Shown here: one piece after another, positions 23,931 to 34,477 of the stretch | How positions within the stretch are numbered: the first letter of the stretch is position 1 | How the letters are laid out: each line of letters opens with the position of its first letter | Assembly: GCA_963971425.1 (NCBI GenBank) | Contig: OZ020518.1 | Location: 31,378,770-31,442,769, forward strand | Origin: Bryoerythrophyllum caledonicum | Lineage: Eukaryota; Streptophyta; Bryopsida; Pottiales; Pottiaceae | Direction of reading: 5' to 3' | DNA length: 64,000 nucleotides | Translations under genes and position numbers: made by a program | Notes under the pieces: generated by a model | The model's database searches: none | Told to the model about the DNA's origin: nothing | The model's input: the letters and a program-made list of their open reading frames with translations, nothing else

Positions 23931-25045
23931 TACCCAAAGTACCATAAATGGTGTAGAGAATATCTCAACAATAACTCGTTAAAAATGCCTGTTTTAGTGC
24001 AATTAGCTTGGATGAAAAAATAAAGTTTTTTTTGTAGTTTTAACCGTAGGATCTTAATAACTACTTATTAATTAATATACTCCAAAAAATTCATAAAGTT
24101 TGACCGCACGGATTGAAAGATTATAATGTTTGAAGCTGAGAACAAGCTCATTTTCATCCCTGCGTTTTCTGGATCAGCTGACTTTGACGTGAATTGGTGT
24201 CCAATATTTGCATTATAAAGGGTCTCAAATAATTACCATAATGTTAAACATGATGTTAGTTTGCTATTCACCAATTTTTAGAGGAAGACAAGAAGTGTAG
24301 CATATTCAAAAAAATTGTGCAATGAGTGGAGGTTCAAAAATTATCAATTCACGTTATATTTTTTTGTGAACTCGATATTGTTTTAAATGAGAATCCAAAT
24401 GGTCAATAAGAAGGTTTACATCACATAATGCCGTAGGAAAAATCAAAAGTAAATCATATGAAGATCTCAAAGTTTTATGTGGAAAGGTAGAAGTGTTTTT
24501 GGTACCTTGGCCGAAAATGTGTGACAATGTGTGAAAATAATTGACTTGGATTAATATGTTATTTCACCAAAGAACTAACAACATGCTTAGACGATGGTAT
24601 TGGATTTCAATCTTCTGTTGTGAAAAAGTATTTAGAGGTAGATAAGGGGTGTAGCATATTCAAAGAAATTGTGCAATGAGTGGAGGTTCAAAAATTATCA
24701 ATTCACGTTATATTTTTTTGGGAACTCGATATTGTTTTAAATGAGAATCCAAATGGTCAATAAGAAGGTTTACATCACATAATGCCGTAGGAAAAATCAA
24801 AAGTGAATCATACGAATATGTCAAAGTTTTATGTGGAAAGGTAGAAGAGTTTTTGGTACCTTGGCCGAAAATGTGTGATAATATGAGAAAATAATTGACT
24901 TGGATTAATATGCTATTTCACCAAAGAACTAACAACATGCTTAACACGATGGTATTGGATTTAGATCTTCTGTGGTGCAAAAGTTTTTAGAGGTAGATAA
25001 GGGATGTAGCATGTTTAAAAAAGTTGTGCAATGAGTGGAGGTTCA
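23931..25045 (-). mobile_element. piggyBac-like MITE, copy 3, internally duplicated
   Basis: Same family and orientation as 21228-22169: TTAACCGTAGGATCTTAATA, CCGCACGGATTGAAAGATTA, then the GAGTGGAGGTTCAAAAATTA and GGTCAATAAGAAGGTTTACA blocks. A segment of about 330 bases is duplicated in tandem (about 24290-24620 and 24650-24950, with the start of a third at 24990). The left tip would fall in the assembly gap; the right tip is lost. Confidence 0.6.
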
Positions 25046-25115
25046 AAAATTATTATTCCATATTAATAGTGACTATGGGTTTGTAATAATATATAGGTTT
25101 TTTGAGTGTTGCGTT

Positions 25116-25496
25116 ATGGCACCACCAAATATTGAGAGAATCTGGGAAAGCCACGGTTGGTGGATCGCGGAAGTGGATGAGTCGAATGCCTTCTTGTGGG
25201 TGATGGATTATCCCTTTGAGCTGGGAAAGCGTACATCGGCATTGAGGAAGAGTTTTGGCAAAATCCAGGCAATCACTCTTCGACGTGATGATATGGTATA
25301 CGTTACTTGCACAGTGGGTCCAGGTCAATCGGAGGTGAAGACTTCACTTTCGAAGAAGTTGCTTCTTGCACCTATCCCTTTGAATCTTCTTCAAAATCCA
25401 GGTCAGGTGAAATTCCTCAAATCATTGCAGACGTTTTGGTTGAACATCTCTCTTGCGATACGTACTGCTAGACACAACAACGTTGTCCTGATGTAA
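25116..25496 (+). CDS. Hypothetical 126-residue protein in the giant element
   Basis: Starts at an ATG followed by APPNIERIWES. The frame has balanced composition, several Trp residues (SHGWWIAEVD, AFLWVMDYP) and a plausible globular part up to LLQNPG. A GT at the Gln-Val junction near 25403 could be a splice donor, after which the frame looks less coding. I do not recognise a domain. Its neighbour at 25713 may be a further exon or a second gene of the same element. Confidence 0.35.
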   Translation: MAPPNIERIWESHGWWIAEVDESNAFLWVMDYPFELGKRTSALRKSFGKIQAITLRRDDMVYVTCTVGPGQSEVKTSLSKKLLLAPIPLNLLQNPGQVKFLKSLQTFWLNISLAIRTARHNNVVLM

Positions 25497-25712
25497 ATAT
25501 TTTCAGTGTATAAAATATTTACTTGTTTACCTTTTTGAAAAGATCTTTGATTAGGAGGACGAAACTTATTGGTGACGCTTCCAGTAGCTTCAAGGTGACG
25601 CTTATTGCTCGTGGAATTAATTAAAAGGCGAAAGCCGTAAACATTATTCACCAATTCGAAGTATTCCTTTACGTTCTTAGAGTTTGTGTTTGGATTTGAA
25701 GTTCGAACTAAT
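25497..25712. other. Spacer between two small ORFs
   Basis: AT-rich and without a frame on the plus strand. It could be an intron, but no convincing branch or acceptor was chosen. Confidence 0.3.
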
Positions 25713-26171
25713 ATGTCGAACTGGAGGGTTTTTATGGAGTCACAAGATCTAGAGTCTGAACCGGAGGTAGATTTACAGCTTTCCTTGTCTCAGTTGCCAA
25801 TTCAACCATCCTAGCCGGCGGTTTCTTCACCATTGCCATTTCACCCGCAAGATGAAGTTGGATCTTCTCGTCCGCTAAAGCAGCCTCGTGTTGAGCAGCG
25901 TTGGCATGGTAATCTCCAAAAGGACGCGCGTGTTTTAGTAATCTTACTTCAAACTTGATGTGTTGAACCGGGCACCCGTGAAGTGACATTTGAAGGCAGT
26001 TTCGAGGGCCTGAACGAAGACCATTATTTCTGTATACCTAGGCCAATCGAACTAAGCACTGGCCACCATCGTTGGTTAGAAGGGCAAGTGAATCCTTTGA
26101 CAAAGACTCAACGTGCAGATTACATCGCAAGTACTATCAAGCGCATCCTCAAGTTCTTGCAGATGGAGTAG
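25713..26171 (+). pseudogene. Broken 152-codon ORF in the giant element
   Basis: One continuous frame from ATG (MSNWRVFMESQDLE) to TAG, interrupted only by TAG after QLPIQPS and TGA after VLLQT-type residues. The remaining sequence has coding character: an acidic, low-complexity N-terminal half and a C-terminal half with FEGLNEDHYFCIPRPIEL and TIKRILKFLQME. The TGA has the form expected from a methylated CGA. No family recognised. Confidence 0.35.
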
Positions 26172-27870
26172 CACTGTTCTTTGACTTTAGTTTTTACCTC
26201 TACTTGTTTTTTTATTGAAGCTTTGTACTAAATTTTTGTGTTTTGTGTTTCATTTGAATGTTAGAAGTTAAAAGATGGTAGATAGAGGGTAGTTTACCTC
26301 CTAGTTAGAACTCTAAAGGTTTGTTGACCTTTAAAGATAAGTAGATACTTATCTTTTGAGTTTTCCTAGAGCCAATGGGTGTTTTGAGGCCCATGTGATA
26401 TGCACATGGGCTGATCTTATCCACCTTGGGGGTCTAGAGGATAGGTAGGCATCTTCTCTCTCCCTCTTAGTTCGGTTTTGGGGGAAAAAGGAGTTAGTGT
26501 GCTTTGAGAGAAAAAGGTGTGTGTGTGTAGAGAGCCGAGAGTTTGATGGGCGAGAACTCTGGATGTAAGCAATTTTTTTGAATGAAATTTTGAGGGTTTC
26601 TTTCTCTTTAAGATGCGCTTCCAGAGAGATTATTTTCGCTTGATTTGGAGTTGTGGAAAAAAAGTTACAAGCGTGTGAGTGGAGGAGGGTCTGCTGCCAC
26701 CCAACGAAGAGGAGCAGAGATTCGGGCGGCCACCAAAGTTTGTAGTTTTTGCATCTTTCTTTGAAAATTTCAGGAGTTATAGAACTTTTGTTTAGCTTTG
26801 CATAAACTTATCATTCAAGTTGATTAGAGTTGAATTGCAAAAGTTATGAAGGTTTGAAATTGTGAAGACCCGAGGCCATTTATTGAGAGGGCAGAGGTTT
26901 CAACAAGCCATAACTTTTGGACAGTAGTTTAGAATGGTTTGAGATTTGAAAGGTGTGTGCACCATTGTTATAGCTCTCCAAAAAGCTATTACAATTAAGA
27001 TTTGGAGTTTTGAAGAAGAAGTTATGAGCGATTGAATTTCTAGAAGGGCGGAACTTTGAACTCACATAACTTTCGGACAGTAGTTTAGAATGATTTGAAA
27101 TTTGGAGGAGTGTTAGTTATTTGTGTTAGCTTTCCAGAAAGTTATTAAACTTAGTAGTTGGAGTTTTGAGTCATCTGTGGCACTTGTTTGAAGGTTACAG
27201 CCTTGATGGAATTTTTTCCATTGTGTTTTTGAACACTTCTTTTGAGTTTCTTAGTGTTTTTGAACACTTGAAGACTTGAAGACTTGAAGATAAGAAGACA
27301 TGAAGACTCGTGTGTTGTGGCTTGTGGCTTGTTATTCCTAGCCGGATTTGGAGGCTCGTTGTCTTTTTTTTTGTTATTCCCAGCCGGATTTGGAGGCTAG
27401 TTCTTTTCAATTCTGCTTCGTAAATTTTGTTGCGGCGAAGTGGGGTTGATCACCCACACGGTCGTATTTATGTTGTTCCCACCGGTGAGGCGCGATTGCT
27501 GGTCACCGTGGGTTTGAATTTTAGGAGCCAATCTTTCGGACGGTTTCAGCTTGTGGTCTGGCCGTCCCGTTTGACCCGTCCGAGGCCGTGGGTTCTTATC
27601 ACCTTACCTTTACCCTTAACCCGTTTAGAGCCACCACAGGATAGGCCAACGGGGAGCTGATTGAAGAGTCGAAGAGATGAAGATATGAAGATTTGAAGAA
27701 TTGATGACACGACTGGACTCTCCTGCCATCTATTCCGGTTGCAGCCAGATTCCCCGTGAATTCTCAAAGCGCTCTCCTCTCTACACGACAACGTCTTAGC
27801 CTGTTTAGCGTTATCACCGGAGATGGTGCTGAAGGCTAAGAGGATTATGGAGGAACATATTAGATATGAG
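26172..27870 (+). repeat. Leader region of the right-arm gene, with LTR-like character
   Basis: No protein frame. It holds GA- and TTGAAGA-type short repeats (GAAGACTTGAAGACTTGAAG near 27270), a pair of related blocks containing CATAACTTTNGGACAGTAGT near 26908 and 27066, and a duplicated GTTATTCCNAGCCGGATTTG block near 27328 and 27375. A GGTCACCGTGGG motif at about 27501 resembles Ty3-type primer-binding surroundings, so a solo LTR starting near TGTTAGAAG at 26259 is possible. Otherwise this is the 5' leader and promoter of the gene at 27871. Confidence 0.3.
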
Positions 27871-30800
27871 GCATTTCGGGAGAAGGACCATCACGTGCGA
27901 CAACTCAAGCCCCACCAGCGGAACCAGAAGAAACAGAAGCTTATCGAATTCTTGCTGAGTCGTTGCAACTGGATTGGCGACCACTGGAGGGGGGGAGGGG
28001 AAGTGGAGGCCAACATCCCACCACAACTTCTGAGGTACAGACATTACCGAATCCTCCATTAACGAGTAGACGTCCTACGAAGAGGCTACGGCATGTTGAC
28101 AATGATGTAGCTTCTGGTTCAAGAGAAAGCCCATCAAGTTTGGATCCAAGTGGGAGGAGGTTGATTGGGAGAAGTGCAAGATCGGGTGGCAGGATTCCTA
28201 GGTCGGGGCTCAGGACGTCTGATGGTCATCGTAGGGCCCCTACATCTACACCGGGAGATTTAGCTGATTTGTCAGCCATGGCGCCGAAGGTAGAAGATTT
28301 TCACAACCTTCTAGACAATATACCAGAGGATTTTGAAGACAATGCGGAGATACCCCAGGATCTTCCAACTTCAATGTATTTAATAGCATCAGTGCCTACA
28401 ACAGAGGAGATTGCGAAAGGATCAGTGTGGGGGAATTTTGTGTTTAAGACACACATAGACCGCACTATCTGTGTGAAGAACCCGGAAACAAACCACCGAG
28501 TTTTATCACAGAAGAGGGTCAGAGAAGTATTTAATCGCTTAAAAGACCCAGAATCTGCGAGTCGGGTGAGTAGATTGGTACTTCGACCGATCAGATACAT
28601 CGTGCATACTACCACCGATGATGGTGTCATTGAGAAGGAGGAGCTGCCATTTCCGTTGGTAGGAACCGCACGAGAGTTTGAGCGCATGTCCATTGCACAC
28701 GGGAGTTCTTCTGCACAGGGTGCGATGGGATCCCAGTATTCTTGGCTTTAAGATCATATCATTTGGGAACCGGTGGATGGGCAACACATAGTAGCAACTT
28801 GTAAGTTTGCACAGCAGCAGTGGAGAGATGGTACTATGCCTTTAAATGAGTACCTGGACACGTTCGAGCGGCGGGAGGCCTCTTTTGTGGTGTATGATGA
28901 TCGTTGCTTTTACATTGAGAAATCTGCACGGATCAACGTGGCGGAGTTCCAGAGACAGTCATATTCTACCATGGAGGAGGATTTGAGGAAGATCCGTCAG
29001 ATTTGGGATCTATATGGGAGGCGTGATAGGACACTACGTGCGGACGATGCACGTAGAGCAATTGCTTTGGTGAGTGCGGCAAGTGCAGTGCATAAGTTGC
29101 CCAAGAGGGATGGAGTTGTCACGGTGAAGAGGTTGGCCAAAAATATGGAGGACCTGACCTATCGTGCATGGAATTCGAGCAATGACTGCTTCGAAGCTAT
29201 CATTTAAGTATGTAAGGACTACGAAGACGGCATTTTCTTTTACACCAAGGAGGAAGAGGATAAGTGGAAGGACATGGCGAGGAAGAAAGAGCTGGATCCA
29301 AATGTAGATGTACGACCAACAAGAAAGGAGATGACGCAGAATTGGTCGAGGCCGTTAGGGAGGGTTCCGAATCCATATTATCTTCGGTTGGCAAAGTCTG
29401 CTGCAGCGAAGCGGTGGGGGAGGATGGAGTAAGACCACGTCAAGCATATTACTTTGACGGTGTAAAAGACAAGAATCCACATCCTCGTACGATTGCCGGT
29501 GTGGTTGACCGATATCAGAGACGAGAAGTTGTGATGAATTCCATCCGTTGGTTGATGGTGGAGAACAAGGAAAGTACACCTGATTCCATGGAGGATTTCT
29601 TTTGTAACCGTGTAGGGAAGTATTTTCCTATGAGTAACGCACAACTCGATACGTTTGGGAAGCTTTTGAATGCTGCCACGAAAAAAGCTTGGACTGCTCC
29701 TATGCGGGGGAAGGTGTCTAAACTAGAAGACATAGGCTACCTCATCCCCCCTTCCATCAGGTTTCATTATGGTGACATTGCAACAGGGGGGCGTAGATAC
29801 ATTGGACTGTCCGTGGATGTGGGAGGACTGGCTACTACTAATTGGGAATGGCAGATGGAAGTCAAGAGGCTAGGCCAGAGCGACACAAAGAATCTTTTTC
29901 CGGTTCGGTGTAGAAGAGGGTTATTCCGCACCGACTACATAGAATTGGGGAAACCATGTTTGTGGGTGATTGATTGTCGACGTGGCGGTGAGAGGCATGG
30001 AGATGGTCATTGGAGAGACGCCCAGTTATCTGCAGCTTTTGCACAGCTGACATTATGGATGGCAAATATTGAACGATGGAACGCCATCTTCTTATTACCG
30101 ACGGCCGCGTATGCCAACGAAGAGTTTTTCACGAAGGTGAAGCTTCCAGAGGGATGTACTATGCGACGTGGATGTTGGGCATTTGATCCGAACTCGGTTA
30201 ATCCCTATGCTCTCGATTTTACAGAGAATGGGCGTCTGGAGCAAGTAGTACAACCGATTGGCGATGTTGTGATTTGTATGCAGCACCCTGTGGGTACATC
30301 TCCTGGCCCGAACTATGTTTTTGGAGACGTTCCACTTCCTCTTGTTTTCTTGGATCACTGGAGTGAGGCACGCCAACCCTCTGAAGTTGATTCACTTGAG
30401 AGATCTCCATCAGAGCTGACAAGACTAGTGGGCTCATACTTGCACCGTGGTTGGGGTTTAGTGGCGTGTAACATATCTACGGCCATTCCCACGATCCTTG
30501 AAGGAGATTTGCAGGGATCTGAGGTTTTCATTATTGACGATTGTATAGACAGAGTTTCATTTCTGTACAATGAGTTGTCCGACAATTTCCAAGGACAATT
30601 GTTGATCAGGACTGGTGGAACAAGTATTGGTTGCAACATCGTACCTAAGACTGAAGAGGCGGTTGGTGGAGTGAGGAATGAAGACGACAATGAGGATGGA
30701 GGTGGTTTACATGAGAGATTGCCACGTTCAGGTACCACTGAAGATTTCTCATCTTGCAGTGGTTCAGACACCGATGAAGATGGAGTGAACTACTCTCCTC

Positions 30801-31389
30801 TAGAAGAGAGGATTCCATCAACGCAGCGGGCGGTGGGAGATACTACAGGGGAGACGTCTGCAACACCTATAGAGAAGATGCAAGATACCGGTGTAGTGGA
30901 TGTTGGTTTGGCGGCAGGGGTAGGAGGGAGGCGTACATTTGATGGTCCTAGGCTGGAGATGGAGGAAGAAGAATTGGATTCATTGGAATTTTTTCGGTGT
31001 AGAGGAGGATTCCACAACCTTCGATGCCTTTTCAATCAGAGCCTGTATCGGAGACACAAGAGACGTTCGGAGGTACTCAGAGTGATACCAGACCAGGTTT
31101 GCCTTCCATTCCAAGATCTAGCGTATCCGAGGACATCATTGCAATTCAGGGGGCCTTCTCGATAGAGCGAGAGATGTCCTTCAATCGAGAGGATGGCTTT
31201 TTCTACAATGATGATAGGGTAAGGCATACGCAGGAGGGTGTTCCTGGCAATTACCGATATGTTGAGTGTGCGTCCATTGGCATCGAAGGTGTGGGAGATC
31301 GTCCAGTGCAGGACCATGAACTGTCCGCTATGGTAGGTAGCGCCATTGGACACGTGGAGGGAGTCGTTCCGCCAGAAGATGAGCTCTGA
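27871..31389 (+). pseudogene. Large unrecognised protein of the giant element's right arm
   Basis: About 1,170 codons when read through its defects. The frame opens near 27871, has in-frame TAA codons at 28749-28751 and 29205-29207, shifts frame in a G-rich run near 29420 and probably again near 30990, and ends at TGA 31387-31389. Order of segments: basic disordered N-terminus (RRLIGRSARSGGRIP), a conserved-looking globular part (LLDNIPEDFEDNAEIPQDLP to YDDRCFYIEKSARIN), YYFDGVKDKNPHPRTIAGVV, then LSVDVGGLATTNWEWQMEVK, LWVIDCRRGGERHG and ELTRLVGSYLHRGWGLV.. GSEVFIIDDCIDRV, and an acidic tail. The last part resembles the C-terminal half of beta-class DNA methyltransferases (helix, Gly-rich loop, strand ending in acidic residues), but the catalytic DPPY-type motif is not clear. 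Start and function are uncertain; that it was a real gene is likely. Confidence 0.6.
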
Positions 31390-31955
31390 GCCGTGGAGCT
31401 ATATACTATAGTAGAGCATGCACGCAGTTTAGGTGACAAGTACATTAATATATTGCAGTTTGAGATGTGACTATCGTTCGGTGGGTGGTATATATTTATA
31501 TATTGAGTGGTCCATATGATATGTTTGATTTTAGAATTCCTCGGCAATAGTGTGGAATTGCTTGATTATGTATGTTTTTGCATTATAAAATACAGTGAGG
31601 TACTTTACATTGTCTTAGGAAATTGCATATATATTTTTGTATCTCTTACACATTGTATTTGTAGTGCACTACTCTAAAATCCTATAATAACTCGTAACAC
31701 ATTTATAATCTCTTTGGGCACATGATCATAATTTTGTAGCAGGATTTGCAAACTAGATTAGGTATCATATATTTTCTAAAAAAAGGTAGCGAATGTAAAA
31801 AATATATTATTGATATGAACATGAAGATGCCAATGTATGACATAGCAAACACCCAAAAAAATTGACAAAAAACATACTAAACTTTTGCCAAATTTTGATT
31901 TTTTAAAAAGTTATGAGCAAATAACTTGCGGCTCTCTACCAGCAACCAGTGCACT
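31390..31955. other. Right subterminal region of the giant element
   Basis: AT-rich, non-coding. It contains the motif GTGCACTTGG just inside the terminal repeat, matching the left end. Confidence 0.45.
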
Positions 31956-31987
31956 TGGCTAAGTGCATAATTGCTTAATTGCATGTT
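31956..31987 (-). repeat. Right terminal inverted repeat
   Basis: Ends in GCATGTT and is the inverted counterpart of 17210-17241 with one mismatch. It is followed immediately by TATT (31988-31991), equal to the four bases before the left repeat. Confidence 0.85.
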
Positions 31988-32054
31988 TATTGTGACAAGG
32001 TTACTATTATAAATAAAGGTGGTTATATTTCACTACTTTTTTGAATAGTTGGAT

Positions 32055-32486
32055 TTATGGTGGTTGTACGCCTGTTGGTAGTGGCTCTCCGCTTTCTATT
32101 TTTCTTTTGTGTAATATTATGGACATGGCATGGTGTGTAGCAATTGTGTTTATTTCTCTAAATGTATTTTTTATAAGTTTCTTTGGTATTTTGAGTTTGG
32201 TTTTTAGGATTTTCATAGGAGGGATGTATGTAGATGCTCTGGCACCTGCTATAATTACTATTAGTGGTTCAACTATCCAACCTTTGTTGATAATATCGTT
32301 GATGAGAGGTTGGTATTTTTCTATCTTTCTCTCAATGGTATCTGGTGAGAATCTGTCATTACAGTATGTGAATTCTATAAATTGTACCTTTAAATTGATG
32401 TTGGGAGATGTAGGGGGGTTTAATTGGTAGGATAGTCCTTTTATGCATAGTAGGTCTGGTTTTAGTCGTGCATTACATTGGCTCAA
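32055..32486 (-). pseudogene. LINE C-terminal nuclease domain, truncated copy
   Basis: Readable 143-codon frame of the LINE's last domain: CNARLKPDLLC, QFIEFTYCNDRF, KIEKYQPLINDI, GWIVEPLIVIIAGARAST and HHAMSIILHKRKIE. The PD, E-x-T and K..KY residues of the PD-(D/E)XK-type nuclease are all kept, and the frame is open. The copy begins right at the zinc-binding part and has no upstream RNase H. It lies head to head with the plus-strand copy that starts at about 32490. Confidence 0.75.
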
Positions 32487-33604
32487 AAAACAAAACTAAT
32501 TAATAACCTTGATTTAATCTCAGAAAGTTTTCCTAACATAGACAAATGGACCGGTAACAACAACATTGATAATGAACTCTCTACAAACTTTTGGAAAAAT
32601 CCCACAATCACAGATTCACAAAAGACATGCGTTATCAAATTTTGTATCGCATAAAACATGGGAAATGCTAACAAACAACTCTTCTTTGGAACAAAACAAT
32701 TTCCATCCACAACACGCCCAATACGCACCTCTACAGACCCGGATACATGGCTACATGTACTCCTCAAATGTCAAAATCATTACAAACACTCTGTCAAAAG
32801 GCACAATAAAGCGGTATGGAAAATCCAAAAACTAATTTTATCCTCAAATAAATAGCGGTGCTTTATACTCATGAATGCCGGAACCTTCAAGAATAACCCA
32901 TGAGAAAATGCGGTCTCTGTATGGCTACTTCCATGCACATGTGGAACCCAAAGATGTCATTGTAATGCCAGATTTAAGCCAGACATACTATGCGTCAAAG
33001 GGCTACCGTATAAAGACCCTCCACTAGACCACATATATACTAACCTTACTACCCAATTTATTGAATTCAAACATTGGAATGATAGATTTTTCCCCTGAAG
33101 CAATAAAAAACAAAATGAATAAATACCAACCACTTATTAATGACATTGCAACCCTTGGATGGGAAGTTGACCCTCTCATTGTCATTACGGTTGGAGCTAG
33201 AGCTACTACCTTTATCCCTTCTATGAAAGTCTTGAAGACACATTCAATATCCCCATGAATCCAATTGAAAAAACATTCACAAAAATCAACACCATCGCTA
33301 TCCAACATGCAATGTCTATACTTCTACACAAATGAAAACTCAAAAATAACCAACCTCTCCCAAAATTATATGATACCCCTTAGAAATCTTCTTAAAACAC
33401 ACACTTATCCTTACAATTTAACTCTTGGAATTGAGCCTTGTGGCTATGGTTGGTCCTCGATTACATAGTGTCTACCCTTGAGAAGGGGACTAGTTCCATA
33501 CTGCTAAACCTATGTCCGGTGGACATGGATTTGGTGGTGGAATGAATAGACACTTTATTCACTCCGGTCCTCCTTCGGGGACCGGAGTTCTTCTTCTTAG
33601 ACTT
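32487..33604 (+). pseudogene. LINE 3' third (post-RNase H to tail), decayed copy
   Basis: Begins inside the linker (SESFPNIDKWTGNNNIDNEL), continues through STDPDTWLHVLLKCQNH, CNARFKPDILCVKG, the nuclease core KNKMNKYQPLINDIATLGW and the 3' UTR, ending at the hairpin and TTCTTCTT tail near 33592-33604. Several stops and frameshifts are present, and E-x-T-Y of the nuclease is changed to EFKHW. It is a separate insertion from the minus-strand copy beside it. Confidence 0.7.
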
Positions 33605-34240
33605 TGTATACTACTAAAGTTTGACTCCAAGTGAAATCATAATCTATTGATCCTCTTAAAGCAAACAAAGAAAAGTCTATTTTCTTCACTTCAAAGACTA
33701 TAATCTTCCAATTTATATGGTTAGATTTTATGAAATTTTTAGAGCACGTAATTTTTTAAGCATGTACTTTCTTGATTGAATTGGAAGGAATATGCACTAG
33801 TTTAAGAACATGCCCATGTTAGTTCAAAAAGAAATAGTGAAAGATTTTTGGGGTTGAAATTAGTTTCTAATCATATTACCTTTTTAATTGGACATGTAAT
33901 GATGGAGTATTTGAATTAGAGACGTTGATAATAAAGAGTTTTTGGATTACAAAATTAGAATCCTTCATGGGATGAATCTTTCATTTTTATATCATAATTT
34001 AAAAAGTTACTTCACTATCCCTTTTAATCCCTAGAGAACAACTTGTTCCTACGGAGGACAAATTGATTTTGGGAAAGTTCCTAAAGATCCATTTTTAAAG
34101 ATAACTTCTTGAAATTTGTACTGTTAATAGAAATACGGGTTATCTTTGCGGGAATTTTGTTTGTTTTTTTTTGCACTTCCATGGAAAAAGTTATAGTGCT
34201 TCAATCATAAAAAGCTTGATTCTTTCAGTAGTTGGGTTGG
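33605..34240. mobile_element. Rearranged TTAA-MITE remains
   Basis: Two degenerate parts of the 943-base family. About 33610-33760 resembles the right half (CTTCAAAGACTATAATCTTC, then ATGAAATTTTTAGAGC), and about 34027-34180 resembles the left tip (TTTTAATCCCTAGAG, GGGAAAGTTCC, TTGAAATTTGTACTG). The LINE tail at 34241 cuts into the second part. Confidence 0.4.
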
Positions 34241-34400
34241 AAGAAGAAGAAGAAGAACGCCGGTCTCCGTAGGGGCCGGCGTGAGTAGAGTGTCTGTTCG
34301 TTCCACCACTAAGACCATGTCCACCGGACAAGGAACTAGTAGTATGGAACTACTCCCCCCTTTCGAGGGTAGACACTATGTAACAAGTAACTAAAACACA
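34241..34400 (-). ncRNA. Conserved LINE 3' hairpin and (TTC)n tail
   Basis: On the minus strand the element ends ACGCCGGCCCCTACGGAGAC then CGGCG and TTCTTCTTCTTC; the GC stem is visible as GCCGGTCTCC..GGGGCCGGCG on the plus strand. An upstream block GTCCGGTGGACATGG can form a second small stem. Five copies in the window keep this arrangement even where base pairs differ (33592, 16817, 4885, 11960), which is expected of a 3' structure recognised by the element's own RT. Confidence 0.6.
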
Positions 34401-34477
34401 AAAATAACAATCGGAAGTAAGGAGTGATCAAGATGAGAGAGAGAGAGAGAGAGGGGGGGGGAAGGGTTGTTACTCAA

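Larger units (their letters stand above)
17210..31987. mobile_element. 14.8-kb TIR element with outward-facing transposase and second protein
   Basis: Bounded by 32-base terminal inverted repeats that differ at one position and flanked on both sides by TATT (17206-17209 and 31988-31991), a 4-base target duplication. Inside are a DUF7869-like transposase gene on the minus strand (17782-21044), an unrecognised long gene on the plus strand (27871-31389), two smaller broken ORFs, two 20-base minisatellites, two nested TTAA MITE copies and a 200-base assembly gap. Both large genes point outward and end within about 600 bases of a terminus. Both contain a few stops or frameshifts, so this copy is probably dead. 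True length depends on the gap. I do not recognise this combination as a named superfamily. Confidence 0.75.

Noticed and set aside
23604-24023. Several open frames spanning the run of N
   Set aside because: They exist only because unknown bases contain no stop codons.
32055-33604. Twin-priming inversion of a single LINE insertion
   Set aside because: Both halves contain the same C-terminal nuclease domain, whereas twin-priming divides the sequence without duplicating it.
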